Shown: piece after piece, positions 18,495 through 27,127 of the stretch
Numbering within the stretch: the first letter of the stretch is position 1
Layout of the letters: each line of letters begins with the position of its first letter
Assembly: GCA_001464455.1 (NCBI GenBank)
Contig: LNEI01000013.1
Span: 1-64,000, forward strand
Direction: 5' to 3'
Length of the DNA stretch: 64,000 nt
DNA from: Acidobacteria bacterium Ga0077534
GTDB taxonomy: Bacteria > Acidobacteriota > Blastocatellia > Pyrinomonadales > Pyrinomonadaceae
Program-made: the position numbers and the translations under genes
The notes under the pieces: model-generated
Database searches by the model: none
Told to the model about the DNA's origin: nothing
The model's input: only the letters and a program-made list of their open reading frames with translations

Positions 18495-19085
18495 CTAGGA
18501 GGGAAACTCGATCCGGTCATAAAGTTCTGAGAGTAATATCTCGCATTCGACTACATCGAGCCTCAGTACAGCATCCAACCCGTCAACCTCGACCTTTTTC
18601 CAGCCCGACGCTTTTGAATACTGCTCGACATGCGGCCCGTTCTGAGAGATCAAGACATAATCCTCAAGGCTCGCGATATTGTTTGTGTAACGAAGAAATT
18701 TCTCCCCACGGTCGTAGCTCTCAGTCGATGGAGACAACACTTCGAAGATGACGGTCGGATTTGTCACGACGTCAGAAGTCTTGTCATGGTAGGTCGGTTG
18801 GCCGCAGACGATTATCAGATCAGGATACGAAAACAGTCCCGCTTCGTTCGTCGCGACCTTCATATTTGGCGAATAGCCCCGACATTTCTTGCCCCGAAGT
18901 TGCCCGTAGATCGATCCGTAGAGATTGAAACATATAGTGCTATGATTCGGGCTTTCGCCCGCCATTGCGTGGACGCTGCCATCGATAAATTCGTGCCTTT
19001 CCTGCGCAAAACGTTCGAATCTCAAATAGTCCGCGTCTGAAAAAACTGGATGTGTGCCTGATCGTGCTAGAGCCATTTCATTCAC
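18495..19085 (-). CDS. Uma2-family (DUF820) putative restriction-endonuclease-fold protein
   Basis: 196 residues. The family has a PD-(D/E)XK nuclease-like core, seen here as YPDLIIVCG followed by PTVIFEVLSPSTESYDRGEK. The N-terminus RFERFAQERHEFIDGSVHAMAGES is typical. Uma2 proteins are abundant in cyanobacteria and Acidobacteriota, and their biological role is unsettled. The first Met (19085) and the second (19076) are both possible. Its frame overlaps the leader of the divergent pyrR, and it runs directly into pyrD, so it may be co-transcribed with it. Confidence 0.88.
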   Translation of the reverse strand: MNEMALARSGTHPVFSDADYLRFERFAQERHEFIDGSVHAMAGESPNHSTICFNLYGSIYGQLRGKKCRGYSPNMKVATNEAGLFSYPDLIIVCGQPTYHDKTSDVVTNPTVIFEVLSPSTESYDRGEKFLRYTNNIASLEDYVLISQNGPHVEQYSKASGWKKVEVDGLDAVLRLDVVECEILLSELYDRIEFPS

Positions 19086-19173
19086 CTACGCCATTCTCGA
19101 TTCTAACTCAAAACTCGCTAATTCTTATCATACTTTGAGGTTTTCGTATTCCTTTGTTACGATTTCCCTTCAA

Positions 19174-19737
19174 ATGGCAGACGAACTTAATCTTGTAGAA
19201 AAATCGCGGATCATGGACTCGACAGCGATCAAAAGGGCACTCCGCCGCCTGTCGACCGAGATCGTCGAGTCGAATCACGGCGCCGAGGAACTCTATATTG
19301 TTGGCATTCGCCGCCGCGGCGTTCCGCTGGCCGAGCGGGTTGTTAATAAGATAGAGGCCATCGAAGGCCATCGACCGCTTTACGGTATTCTCGACATTAC
19401 GCTCTACCGCGACGACCTTTCGACCGTCGGTGCCAACCCGATCGTAAACAGAACCGAGCTCGAACACGATATCGACGGCAAGATCGTCGTCCTCGTCGAT
19501 GACGTACTGTACACGGGCCGAACGATACGCGCCGCAATGGATCAGCTAATGGATTTCGGACGCCCCAAAAAGGTTCAGCTTGCTGTTCTCATTGATCGCG
19601 GAACAGAGCATCGAGAATTGCCGATCCAGGCTGATTTCGTTGGTAAAAAAGTTCCAACGAAACAGACGGAGATAATTAAGGTAATGCTAAAGGAATTCGA
19701 CGACGTCGAGGCGGTTGGAATTTTCGAGAAACCGTAG
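19174..19737 (+). CDS. pyrR: PyrR bifunctional pyrimidine regulator / uracil phosphoribosyltransferase
   Basis: 187 residues from the ATG at 19174. The PRPP-binding loop VVLVDDVLYTGRTIRAAMD is intact, as are IVGIRRRGVPLAERV and DITLYRDDL. In Firmicutes PyrR binds the pyr mRNA with UMP and causes attenuation. The frame opens further upstream (19054), but that extension overlaps the Uma2 gene start and is not homologous. It leads pyrB and pyrC. A terminator hairpin follows immediately, which would suit attenuation, though I do not see a clear PyrR-binding consensus. Confidence 0.95.
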   Translation: MADELNLVEKSRIMDSTAIKRALRRLSTEIVESNHGAEELYIVGIRRRGVPLAERVVNKIEAIEGHRPLYGILDITLYRDDLSTVGANPIVNRTELEHDIDGKIVVLVDDVLYTGRTIRAAMDQLMDFGRPKKVQLAVLIDRGTEHRELPIQADFVGKKVPTKQTEIIKVMLKEFDDVEAVGIFEKP

Positions 19738-19744
19738 ATTTCGG

Positions 19745-19773
19745 ATCGCAGGCCACTAGCCTGCGATTTTTTT
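19745..19773 (+). terminator. Terminator/attenuator hairpin between pyrR and pyrB
   Basis: ATCGCAGGC and GCCTGCGAT form a perfect 9-bp stem with a 5-base loop, followed by seven T. It lies 8 bases after the pyrR stop and 40 bases before pyrB. Confidence 0.85.
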
Positions 19774-19786
19774 GTTTAGTGTAAAC

Positions 19787-19803
19787 GCAGGCTGCCAGCC
19801 TGC
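19787..19803 (+). repeat. Second GCAGGC hairpin before pyrB
   Basis: GCAGGCT-GCC-AGCCTGC is a 7-bp hairpin ending 9 bases before the pyrB ATG. Its arms share GCAGGC/GCCTGC with the preceding terminator, so the two structures could exchange partners. It could also be a dispersed palindromic repeat. Confidence 0.7.
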
Positions 19804-19812
19804 AGTCCGACG

Positions 19813-20811
19813 ATGGAAAAACCATTTCGACGCAGAGATCTACTCGGAATCCGCAATTTGTCGGCGGAGGAGATAGTCGGCATTCTAGACACGGCTGAAA
19901 ACTTCAGCGAGATATCTAATCGCGAGGTTAAAAAGGTTCCTGCCCTTCGCGGCAAGACCGTCATAAATCTTTTCTTCGAGGCATCCACCCGAACAAGAAC
20001 TTCCTTCGAACTCGCCGCGAAACGCCTTTCCGCCGACGCCGTAAATATCAGCGTTGCATCGTCAAGCGTTAGCAAGGGCGAGACACTGATCGATACGGCT
20101 ATGAATCTGGACGCAATGGCCCCGGATTGCATTGTGGTGCGTCATTCATCAGCCGGAGTTCCTCATCAGCTCGCGAAAGTGAGCCGTGCCGCGATCGTAA
20201 ACGCCGGTGACGGAGCCAACGAACATCCGACCCAGGCTCTGCTCGATGCGATGACCATCCGCGAGCACAAAAAGCAGATCGAAGGTCTTGAAGTCGCCAT
20301 TGTCGGCGACATTCTCCACAGCCGTGTCGCCCGCTCGAATATCCATTTGCTCACCAAGATGGGAGCCAAAGTTAGAGTCGCGGGGCCGGGAACCCTAGTT
20401 CCAAAGGATTTTCAACATTTGATCGATGTGGAATCCCAGAGTGACGGGACAAGTCCAAAATCCAAAATCCAAAATCCAAAATCCTTAGTCGTCTGCGACC
20501 ACGTCGAAGACGCCTTAGATGGTGCCGACGTAGTCATGATCCTTCGCATACAACGCGAGCGTCAGGACTCTGCTTACTTCCCAACCCTGCGCGAATACTC
20601 GATCCACTACGGCCTGACAAACGAACGCCTCGAAAGAGCAAAAAAAGACGCGATCGTCCTCCATCCGGGACCGATGAACCGCGGCATCGAGATCGCTTCC
20701 GAGGTCGCCGACAGTTCGCGTTCTCTTATTTTGGATCAGGTGAAGTACGGTGTCGCGGTGAGAATGGCGGTCTTATATCTAGCAACTGGCGGCTCGGTTG
20801 TTAAAAGTTAA
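19813..20811 (+). CDS. pyrB: Aspartate carbamoyltransferase catalytic subunit
   Basis: 332 residues with the carbamoyl-phosphate site [24 protein letters not shown] in the second domain, and [12 protein letters not shown] near the C-terminus. It makes carbamoyl-aspartate in pyrimidine synthesis. It is a little longer than usual because a tandem heptamer repeat encodes residues about 214-224 ([10 protein letters not shown]) in a loop before [15 protein letters not shown]. The frame and all catalytic motifs are intact, so the enzyme is probably active. The next gene, pyrC, starts four bases after its stop. Confidence 0.96.
   Translation: MEKPFRRRDLLGIRNLSAEEIVGILDTAENFSEISNREVKKVPALRGKTVINLFFEASTRTRTSFELAAKRLSADAVNISVASSSVSKGETLIDTAMNLDAMAPDCIVVRHSSAGVPHQLAKVSRAAIVNAGDGANEHPTQALLDAMTIREHKKQIEGLEVAIVGDILHSRVARSNIHLLTKMGAKVRVAGPGTLVPKDFQHLIDVESQSDGTSPKSKIQNPKSLVVCDHVEDALDGADVVMILRIQRERQDSAYFPTLREYSIHYGLTNERLERAKKDAIVLHPGPMNRGIEIASEVADSSRSLILDQVKYGVAVRMAVLYLATGGSVVKS
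20454..20484 (+). repeat. In-frame heptamer repeat (TCCAAAA)4 inside pyrB
   Basis: Four perfect copies of TCCAAAA and a partial fifth. The peptide register is S-K-I-Q-N-P-K. The same heptamer in the same register lies inside the lysA-like gene at 52544-52578. It resembles the short tandem heptamers of cyanobacteria, but here it lies within coding sequence. Confidence 0.95.
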
Positions 20812-20815
20812 TTTC

Positions 20816-22099
20816 ATGAAATTATTGATCGCAAACGGCCATCTTATCGATCCGGCCGCACAAGAAAATACCGGGATGTCGGTTCTCATAGAGGACGGTA
20901 AAGTGACCGCGTGGATCAAACCTGGTGAAGGCGTTCCCGAGGGCTGCGAGGTTTTCGATGCGAGCGGGATGCTTGTGGCTCCGGGTTTTATCGACATGCA
21001 TGTGCATCTGCGTGAACCGGGCCAGGAGCATAAGGAAACGATCGCGAGCGGGTGTGCTGCGGCGGTTGCGGGTGGTTGGACGAGCGTTTGTCCGATGCCG
21101 AATACGAATCCGGTCAACGATAACGCCGCGATCACGCGGTATATGATCGAGCAGGCGGAACGTGCCGGCTTGGCTAATATTTTCCCGATCGGGGCGATCA
21201 CAAAGTCTTCCGACGGAACTGAACTCGCCGAAATGGGCGAGATGAAATCAGCCGGAGCAGTCGCTGTGTCGGACGACGGCCGGCCGGTGCCAAATGCGGG
21301 AATGATGCGGCGGGCAATGCAGTACGCACGAGACTTCGACCTGCCGGTGATCGATCACTGCGAGGACAAGTCGCTATCGTCCGGCGGCGTAATGCACGAG
21401 GGCCGTGTCTCTCTGCTGCTCGGACTTAAAGGAATGCCAGCACTCGCGGAAGACATTGACGCCGTTCGCGACATTATCCTTGCGAAGGATACAGGTGCGC
21501 ATATCCACATCGCCCACGTTTCAACCAAAGGGGCTGTTGAGGCCGTTAGACACGCAAAGAACGAAGGGATCAACGTTACATGTGAGGTAACACCGCATCA
21601 TTTTACGCTGACGGACCGTGCGGTCGAGGGTTACGACACGAACACCAAAATGGCCCCGCCGCTTCGAAGCCAGGAGCATCTCGAGGCCATTATCGAAGGC
21701 ATTAAGGACGGCACTATCGACTCCATCGCGACCGACCACGCACCGCATCACGCAGACGAAAAGGCCCTCGAATACGACCGTGCCCCGATGGGCATCACAG
21801 GCCTTGAGACGGCTATCGGCCTCGCGTTTAACGAGCTGGTTCACAAAGGCGTGATCGGCCTCGCCCGGCTCGTTGAGATGTGCTCAACAAACCCAGCAAA
21901 GATCTTCAGGCTCGAAGGACGAGGAACCCTCGCCACCGGTTCGATCGCCGATGTTACAGTGATTGACCCGAGCCGAGTTTGGACTTACACTAATGCCGAA
22001 TCGCGGTCAAAATCGAGAAATTCGCCATTCGATGGTTGGCAGTTTCAAGGCGGAGTTGCTGCGACCTTTGTGGGCGGCAAATTGGTATACAAGATCTGA
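20816..22099 (+). CDS. pyrC: Dihydroorotase, class I
   Basis: 427 residues from the ATG at 20816, four bases after pyrB, so probably translationally coupled. It has the metal-binding [20 protein letters not shown] motif, the NTNPVNDN segment, [15 protein letters not shown] and the catalytic Asp in [12 protein letters not shown]. It cyclises carbamoyl-aspartate to dihydroorotate. An ATG 18 bases earlier overlaps the pyrB stop and is less likely. In many bacteria class I PyrC of this type partners PyrB. Confidence 0.96.
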   Translation: MKLLIANGHLIDPAAQENTGMSVLIEDGKVTAWIKPGEGVPEGCEVFDASGMLVAPGFIDMHVHLREPGQEHKETIASGCAAAVAGGWTSVCPMPNTNPVNDNAAITRYMIEQAERAGLANIFPIGAITKSSDGTELAEMGEMKSAGAVAVSDDGRPVPNAGMMRRAMQYARDFDLPVIDHCEDKSLSSGGVMHEGRVSLLLGLKGMPALAEDIDAVRDIILAKDTGAHIHIAHVSTKGAVEAVRHAKNEGINVTCEVTPHHFTLTDRAVEGYDTNTKMAPPLRSQEHLEAIIEGIKDGTIDSIATDHAPHHADEKALEYDRAPMGITGLETAIGLAFNELVHKGVIGLARLVEMCSTNPAKIFRLEGRGTLATGSIADVTVIDPSRVWTYTNAESRSKSRNSPFDGWQFQGGVAATFVGGKLVYKI

Positions 22100-22115
22100 T
22101 CTGCGGAGGGTCAAG

Positions 22116-22763
22116 ATGAGACGTTTTATGTTCCTGCTTGGGGCGTTACTCACTATCGGTTGCTCAAGCTCAGCAGATGCCCCGCTAAACAATGCCGTTC
22201 CGCCAGTCGCCGAGCGAAAGGCATCGACGCCCGTAAGAGCCGACTCGCCTGTGCCTGGCCTCCCTACTTCGGTTCCGGCGAACAGTACGTATACGGATCT
22301 AAACGAAAAGTCATGCAAAGAGTTAACGCCAGCCGCCGATGACGACGGAGTGATCTACAAGGGTGAATGTCCTGGCACAGCCGGCTTTAAGGTCACAAAC
22401 TTGTCGACAGATCATACACAGGGCTTGGTCATCACCGACCCGACTGGCAGGTCGCATAAAGTTGACTTTCGCGGGCCGCTCGGGACAGCGGCGGACGTTT
22501 TCCTCGGAGATAAGATCGAGTGGCGAACAAAGGCTACGGAACAAGGTACTATGCCGTACGCGATCATCGTCCGTGTGAACGTTCAAAAAGAACCGGGAAA
22601 CTCTGAAAAACAAGATTCAAATCTTGCGGTAGCAAAGATAACAAACGATATGATTTGCGTAACTGACATCGTCCCGCCTTCGCAAAAGGACCAAAATATG
22701 AGGGCTCGCGAGCTTTCCGACACGGCCACAAACCGTCAGTGTATGAATACGAAGCTGAAATAA
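22116..22763 (+). CDS. Putative lipoprotein, paralogue of the next gene
   Basis: 215 residues from the ATG at 22116, which has a good ribosome-binding site (GGAGGG five bases upstream). The N-terminus is a lipoprotein signal (FLLGALLTIGC), then a Pro/Ser-rich spacer to about residue 55. The folded part has KGECPGTAGFKVTNL, DKIEWRTK and MICVTDIVPPSQK. These align with the following gene, so the two are tandem paralogues (one lipid-anchored, one free). Function is unknown. It follows pyrC by 16 bases and might be read through from the pyr operon. Confidence 0.82.
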   Translation: MRRFMFLLGALLTIGCSSSADAPLNNAVPPVAERKASTPVRADSPVPGLPTSVPANSTYTDLNEKSCKELTPAADDDGVIYKGECPGTAGFKVTNLSTDHTQGLVITDPTGRSHKVDFRGPLGTAADVFLGDKIEWRTKATEQGTMPYAIIVRVNVQKEPGNSEKQDSNLAVAKITNDMICVTDIVPPSQKDQNMRARELSDTATNRQCMNTKLK

Positions 22764-22778
22764 GGCTTAAAGGATAAC

Positions 22779-23294
22779 GTGAAATACTTACCATTGATCG
22801 CAGTTGCATTTTCCCTCTTCGCGGGAACTGTTTTCGCTCAGAACAAGTCCATCTACACTAGTACCAAGACTGGAGCCTGTAAAACTATCAAGTCGTCGAG
22901 CGAAGGAACCGGCTCATACATCGGTGAGTGTCCGGGCGTCGGAGGCTATAAGATACGACTCATCGAGGGCGATATTCGTCAGACTCTCGATGTCGTAGCT
23001 CCCTCTAAAAAGAAATTCGAACTAAACTTCTGGAACTACTACTCGAGTTTTTCTTCGGTCGGCGAAAAGCTAGAGTGGCGTACTAAAAACGGAGTGCCGG
23101 TTGCATTGATCGCCCGCTATAATGTTGCTGACCCTGAAGGCGTCAAGCCAAGTACGTCCTATTTGATGATCTCAAAGATCGGCAGGACGAGTTCGTGCGT
23201 GACGGACGTGGTGCCTCCTGGGGCGAAGCAGAACGAAGAAGCGAGAAAACTCGCAGATCTAGCGACGGAAAAACCCTGTAAATCGACAGAATAA
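22779..23294 (+). CDS. Exported protein of unknown function, paralogue of the previous gene
   Basis: 171 residues, GTG start (22779) preceded by AAGGA. It has a signal peptide (1-20, ending TVFAQ). The core matches the preceding lipoprotein: SYIGECPGVGGYKIRLIEG, GEKLEWRTK, VALIARYNV and SSCVTDVVPPGAKQNEEAR. Four cysteines are conserved between the pair. No known family was recognised. The 15-base spacing implies co-transcription with its paralogue. Confidence 0.82.
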   Translation: MKYLPLIAVAFSLFAGTVFAQNKSIYTSTKTGACKTIKSSSEGTGSYIGECPGVGGYKIRLIEGDIRQTLDVVAPSKKKFELNFWNYYSSFSSVGEKLEWRTKNGVPVALIARYNVADPEGVKPSTSYLMISKIGRTSSCVTDVVPPGAKQNEEARKLADLATEKPCKSTE

Positions 23295-23306
23295 AACCTT
23301 ACAGCT

Positions 23307-24101
23307 ATGGAATTTTTGACTGATCCCAATGTTTGGATCGCATTTGCCACCCTCACCTTACTTGAGCTTGTGCTCGGCATCGACAACGTAGTTTTCATAT
23401 CGATCCTCGCCGGAAAGCTCCCGGCCGAGCAAAGAGCGAAGGCACGATACCTCGGGCTTGGGCTTGCCTTTCTCATGCGACTGATCCTTCTATTCTCATT
23501 GAGCTGGGTTATCGGCCTCGTTGCTCCATTGTTTACTGTTTGGGGCCAGACGGTATCTGGGAAGGACCTCGTTCTGCTGATCGGCGGGCTTTTCCTCATC
23601 GCAAAAGCCACGCACGAGATCCACAACTCACTTGAAGGTGAAGAGGGTACGGTAGTAAAAAAGGGCTTTGCTAGCTTCTCGGGCGTGATCGTTCAGATCG
23701 TGCTTTTAGACATCGTTTTTTCACTTGATTCAGTCATTACGGCAGTCGGGATGATCGGCGATCAGTACGGGCCTAATGGTATCTGGATCATGATCGCAGC
23801 CGTGCTTATATCTATTGGTGCGATGATGGCGTTTGCCGGCCCGATCGGCGAGTTCGTCCATCGACACCCGACCGTCAAGATGCTCGCCCTGTCTTTCCTG
23901 ATCTTGATAGGCGTGATGCTAGTCGCCGAAGGCTTCCATCAGAAAATACCGAAGGGTTACATTTATTTCGCAATGGCCTTCTCGATCTTGGTCGAACTGC
24001 TCAATATGAAGCTGCGTAAGAAGTCTGATGCCCCAATCGAGTTGAAGGATCCATATAATGCGGGCGACGAACCGCCCCCAGCAACACCGCAAGCGGCATA
24101 A
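23307..24101 (+). CDS. TerC-family integral membrane protein
   Basis: 264 residues, about seven membrane helices. Family signatures are LELVLGIDNVVFISILAGKLP in the first helices and VQIVLLDIVFSLDSVITAVGM in the middle. These acidic residues inside membrane helices are conserved in TerC/Alx proteins, some of which export manganese or are linked to tellurite resistance. The C-terminus is a hydrophilic tail. It is 12 bases downstream of the exported protein gene and ends before a terminator. The substrate is not determinable here. Confidence 0.93.
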   Translation: MEFLTDPNVWIAFATLTLLELVLGIDNVVFISILAGKLPAEQRAKARYLGLGLAFLMRLILLFSLSWVIGLVAPLFTVWGQTVSGKDLVLLIGGLFLIAKATHEIHNSLEGEEGTVVKKGFASFSGVIVQIVLLDIVFSLDSVITAVGMIGDQYGPNGIWIMIAAVLISIGAMMAFAGPIGEFVHRHPTVKMLALSFLILIGVMLVAEGFHQKIPKGYIYFAMAFSILVELLNMKLRKKSDAPIELKDPYNAGDEPPPATPQAA

Positions 24102-24121
24102 CGCCTGCTTATTGCCTTCAG

Positions 24122-24165
24122 AAATGCCGTCGATGTTGACTTTGTCAGCAATTGACGGCATTTTC
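24122..24165 (+). terminator. Intrinsic terminator after the TerC gene
   Basis: AAATGCCGTC pairs with GACGGCATTT, with an inner TGTTGAC/GTCAGCA stem, followed by TTTT. It ends only five bases before the ATG of the next gene, so that gene's promoter must overlap or lie upstream of it. Confidence 0.75.
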
Positions 24166-24170
24166 TTGTT

Positions 24171-25766
24171 ATGCGAAAAACGACACTTCTTCTGCTGGTT
24201 TCCCTTCTTCTATCGTGCGTCCCTATGGCTACAGCTCAGACGGACGCGAGATTTGACCTGGTTATAATAAATGGCCGTATCGTGGACGGTTCCGGTAACC
24301 CCTGGTTTCGGGGCTCAATTGCTATTAAAGACGGAAAGATCGTGGAAATTGGACGTTTTGAGCCTTCTGCCGGTAAGAAGGTCATCGACGCAAAAAATCA
24401 GATCGTTGCCCCCGGCTTCATCGACGTTCACGCACATACTGAAGATATTTATAGCAATCCAAAGGCTGAGAATTTCATCCGAATGGGTGTAACCACGCTC
24501 GTTACCGGCAACTGCGGTGGTTCGGCTCTTGATATCGGCGAGTTTCTCGGGACCATCAATAGGACGCCGCTCGCGGTCAACATATCATCGCTAATCGGCC
24601 ACAATACCGTTCGGACAAAAGTGCTTGGCCTCGAAAATCGTACCCCAACGCCCGCTGAGCAGCAGCAGATGAATGAGCTGGTTGAGAAAGCAATGAAGGA
24701 CGGTGCTGTAGGATTTGCCACCGGCCTGATCTATCTGCCTGGCACCTTCTCTAAAACCGAGGAAGTTGTCGAACTGGCCAAGTCATCGTCAAAATATGGC
24801 GGGATCTACGCCAGCCACATTCGCGACGAGGCGAACGAAGTTGAGAAAGCTATTTCGGAAGCTATAAACATTGGAGAACAGGCAAATATGCCCGTCGAGA
24901 TATCGCATTTTAAGATCGCGAGCGGGGCCCTTTGGGGCCAGACCGCGAGGACGATCGGCCTCGTCGAGGCGGCTCGTAAACGCGGTGTTTCCGTGACGGT
25001 CGATCAGTACGCATACCCGGCGTCTTCTACGTCGCTTGATTCTAGACTGCCGAGCTGGGCGATCGCGGGAGGACGGGAAGAAGGCAAAAAACGCATGGCC
25101 GACCCTGCGACTCGAAAAAAAATAGCCGCCGATGTAAAAGAAGACCTGAAGAAGAAAAAGTTCAAAGACCTAAGCTACGCGTTCGTCGCCAGCTATCGAA
25201 CCAACCCCGAATACAACGGCAAGAACATCAAAGAGATCACGAAGCTCGCCAAGGGAAAGGACCATCTAGACTCGCAGATCGAGCAATTTATTGAGATGTA
25301 TGAAAAAGGCGGGGCTCAGATGGTCTATCAGGCGATGAACGAGACAGATGTTCAGGCGATCATGCGGCAGCCGTTCACGATGATCGCCTCAGACAGCGGC
25401 GTACGCGCCTTTGGTTCGGGCGTTCCGCACCCGAGAGGATACGGCAACAATGCCCGTGTCCTTGGCCGATATGTTCGAGAGCTAAAGATCATCACTCTCG
25501 AAGATGCGATCAGAAAAATGACATCGCTACCGGCTCAAACCTTTGGTTTCACAGACCGTGGCCTGCTTCGCGAGGGAATGGCCGCTGACATCGTCATATT
25601 CGATGAGAATACGGTTGGCGACAAGGCAACATTCGTCCAGCCGCATCAATACGCGGTTGGATTTTCGAGCGTGATCGTCAACGGTCAGGTTGTCTTTGAA
25701 AGCGAACAGATGACCGGCAAGATGTCAGGAAGGGCATTGTTCGGTCCCGGGAAAACCAGAAATTGA
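24171..25766 (+). CDS. Exported D-aminoacylase / N-acyl-D-amino-acid deacylase family amidohydrolase
   Basis: 531 residues with a signal peptide (1-22, ending MATAQ). It is a member of the amidohydrolase superfamily of the D-aminoacylase type: metal motif GFIDVHAHTED, GHNTVR, the metal-bridging region YASHIRDE, EISHFKIAS, the catalytic Asp in MIASDSGV, and the closing GLLREGMAADIVIFD. It hydrolyses N-acyl D-amino acids or D-dipeptides in characterised relatives. The export signal fits a scavenging role in the periplasm. A D-amino-acid substrate would suit peptidoglycan peptides, but that is inference. Confidence 0.9.
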   Translation: MRKTTLLLLVSLLLSCVPMATAQTDARFDLVIINGRIVDGSGNPWFRGSIAIKDGKIVEIGRFEPSAGKKVIDAKNQIVAPGFIDVHAHTEDIYSNPKAENFIRMGVTTLVTGNCGGSALDIGEFLGTINRTPLAVNISSLIGHNTVRTKVLGLENRTPTPAEQQQMNELVEKAMKDGAVGFATGLIYLPGTFSKTEEVVELAKSSSKYGGIYASHIRDEANEVEKAISEAINIGEQANMPVEISHFKIASGALWGQTARTIGLVEAARKRGVSVTVDQYAYPASSTSLDSRLPSWAIAGGREEGKKRMADPATRKKIAADVKEDLKKKKFKDLSYAFVASYRTNPEYNGKNIKEITKLAKGKDHLDSQIEQFIEMYEKGGAQMVYQAMNETDVQAIMRQPFTMIASDSGVRAFGSGVPHPRGYGNNARVLGRYVRELKIITLEDAIRKMTSLPAQTFGFTDRGLLREGMAADIVIFDENTVGDKATFVQPHQYAVGFSSVIVNGQVVFESEQMTGKMSGRALFGPGKTRN

Positions 25767-25884
25767 ACTAAGCAGTTCCGTAATTTCCTGCAGTCTCCCA
25801 AATTATGGAACTCAGCACCTTCCACGGGCGTAACCAATGAACACCTATATAAATTCAAGGTATTTTATGCTGCATTAGCTAGTC

Positions 25885-27105
25885 ATGACCACAAACATAC
25901 ATCCACTGCCGCTCTCGGATCGTATCGAGGTCCTCGACATCCTTCGCGGCCTTGCTATAGGCGGCATATTGATCGGAAATATGCAGTGGTTTTCGGGCTA
26001 TCGAATGGGCTGGGAATCTATTTCGGCCGACGCAGCTTCCATTGACCGGGCAGTGAACTTCGCCGTTCACTGGCTGATCGAAGGCAAATTCTACTCGATA
26101 TTCTCATTCCTTTTCGGCTTCGGGTTCGCGATGCAGATCGCCCGTGCCGAAGAACGCGGAGATACAAAGGCAGCGATTTTCAAACGCCGTCTTTTCTGGC
26201 TTCTCGTTATCGGAGTGCTTCACGCATACCTTCTCTGGGCCGGCGACATCGTCAGCATCTACGCCGTACTTGGTTTTGTGCTGCTCTTGTTCCGGAAAAA
26301 AAGCGATCGGTCTCTTATCAAATGGATCGTCGCGTTAATGGCCATTCCGATAGTCTGGTACTCAGCCCTCTATATCCTGTTTATCTCTTTTGCACCGCCC
26401 GATGTTCAGCAGCAAATAGATGCAGGTCAGGCTGAGTTCTTCCAAAATGGGGTCGAGCAAGTTCGTAACAGCTCATATTTGCAGATCATTACCGGCTTCA
26501 ACCTCGACTACATCGTCGGCCGCTACGCCGGACTTATCTTCGACATGCGGCTGCCCAAGATACTAGCAATGTTTCTCATCGGGGTTTTAGCATATCGGCG
26601 AAAGGCGTTTGAAGATCGCATCCTGATTCGCAAAATGCTCGTGTTCGCCCTGCCGTTTGGCCTCGTGATAAACCTTGCGTTCGCCTACGTAGCCGGGAAA
26701 GAGGCCATGATGCCGCCTTCTCTCCCGGGCATAGCAGGAGTGATCTTATACGTCGTCGGCGTGCCGAGCCTAGCTCTTGGCATCGCGGCTTTGGTTGCTA
26801 CTGTATGGCAAAATGGAGCTGGTCGCTTCGTCCTGTCAGCACTCGCACCGGTTGGACGAATGGCACTGACCAACTACCTGCTTCAAACCGCGATCTGCGT
26901 AACCATTTTTTACGGTTACGGATTCGGCTATTTCGGAAAACTGATGCCATCCGAAGTAACTCTGATCGCCCTGGTCATTTTCTTATCCCAGATCATAACC
27001 AGTTCTCTTTGGCTAAAGTTTTTCGCGTATGGACCCGTTGAATGGATCTGGCGACAGCTAACCTACAAGAAGCGGCTTCCGCTCTGGAGATCGTCTGGAA
27101 ACTGA
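25885..27105 (+). CDS. DUF418 / YeiB-like membrane protein
   Basis: 406 residues with about ten membrane helices. It begins with the family's RIEVLDILRGLAIGGILIGNM motif, and the DUF418 C-terminal domain is recognisable as APVGRMALTNYLLQTAICV and WLKFFAYGPVEWIWRQLTY. The function of the family is not firmly known, and it is related to acyltransferase-3-like membrane proteins. The gene stands alone, 118 bases after the aminoacylase gene and convergent with the RluD gene. Confidence 0.9.
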   Translation: MTTNIHPLPLSDRIEVLDILRGLAIGGILIGNMQWFSGYRMGWESISADAASIDRAVNFAVHWLIEGKFYSIFSFLFGFGFAMQIARAEERGDTKAAIFKRRLFWLLVIGVLHAYLLWAGDIVSIYAVLGFVLLLFRKKSDRSLIKWIVALMAIPIVWYSALYILFISFAPPDVQQQIDAGQAEFFQNGVEQVRNSSYLQIITGFNLDYIVGRYAGLIFDMRLPKILAMFLIGVLAYRRKAFEDRILIRKMLVFALPFGLVINLAFAYVAGKEAMMPPSLPGIAGVILYVVGVPSLALGIAALVATVWQNGAGRFVLSALAPVGRMALTNYLLQTAICVTIFYGYGFGYFGKLMPSEVTLIALVIFLSQIITSSLWLKFFAYGPVEWIWRQLTYKKRLPLWRSSGN

Positions 27106-27127
27106 TCTTTGTGCGCTAGAACCATCG

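Noticed and set aside
21963-22115. Upstream extension of the lipoprotein ORF
   Set aside because: It overlaps pyrC; the internal ATG has a good ribosome-binding site and heads a lipoprotein signal.
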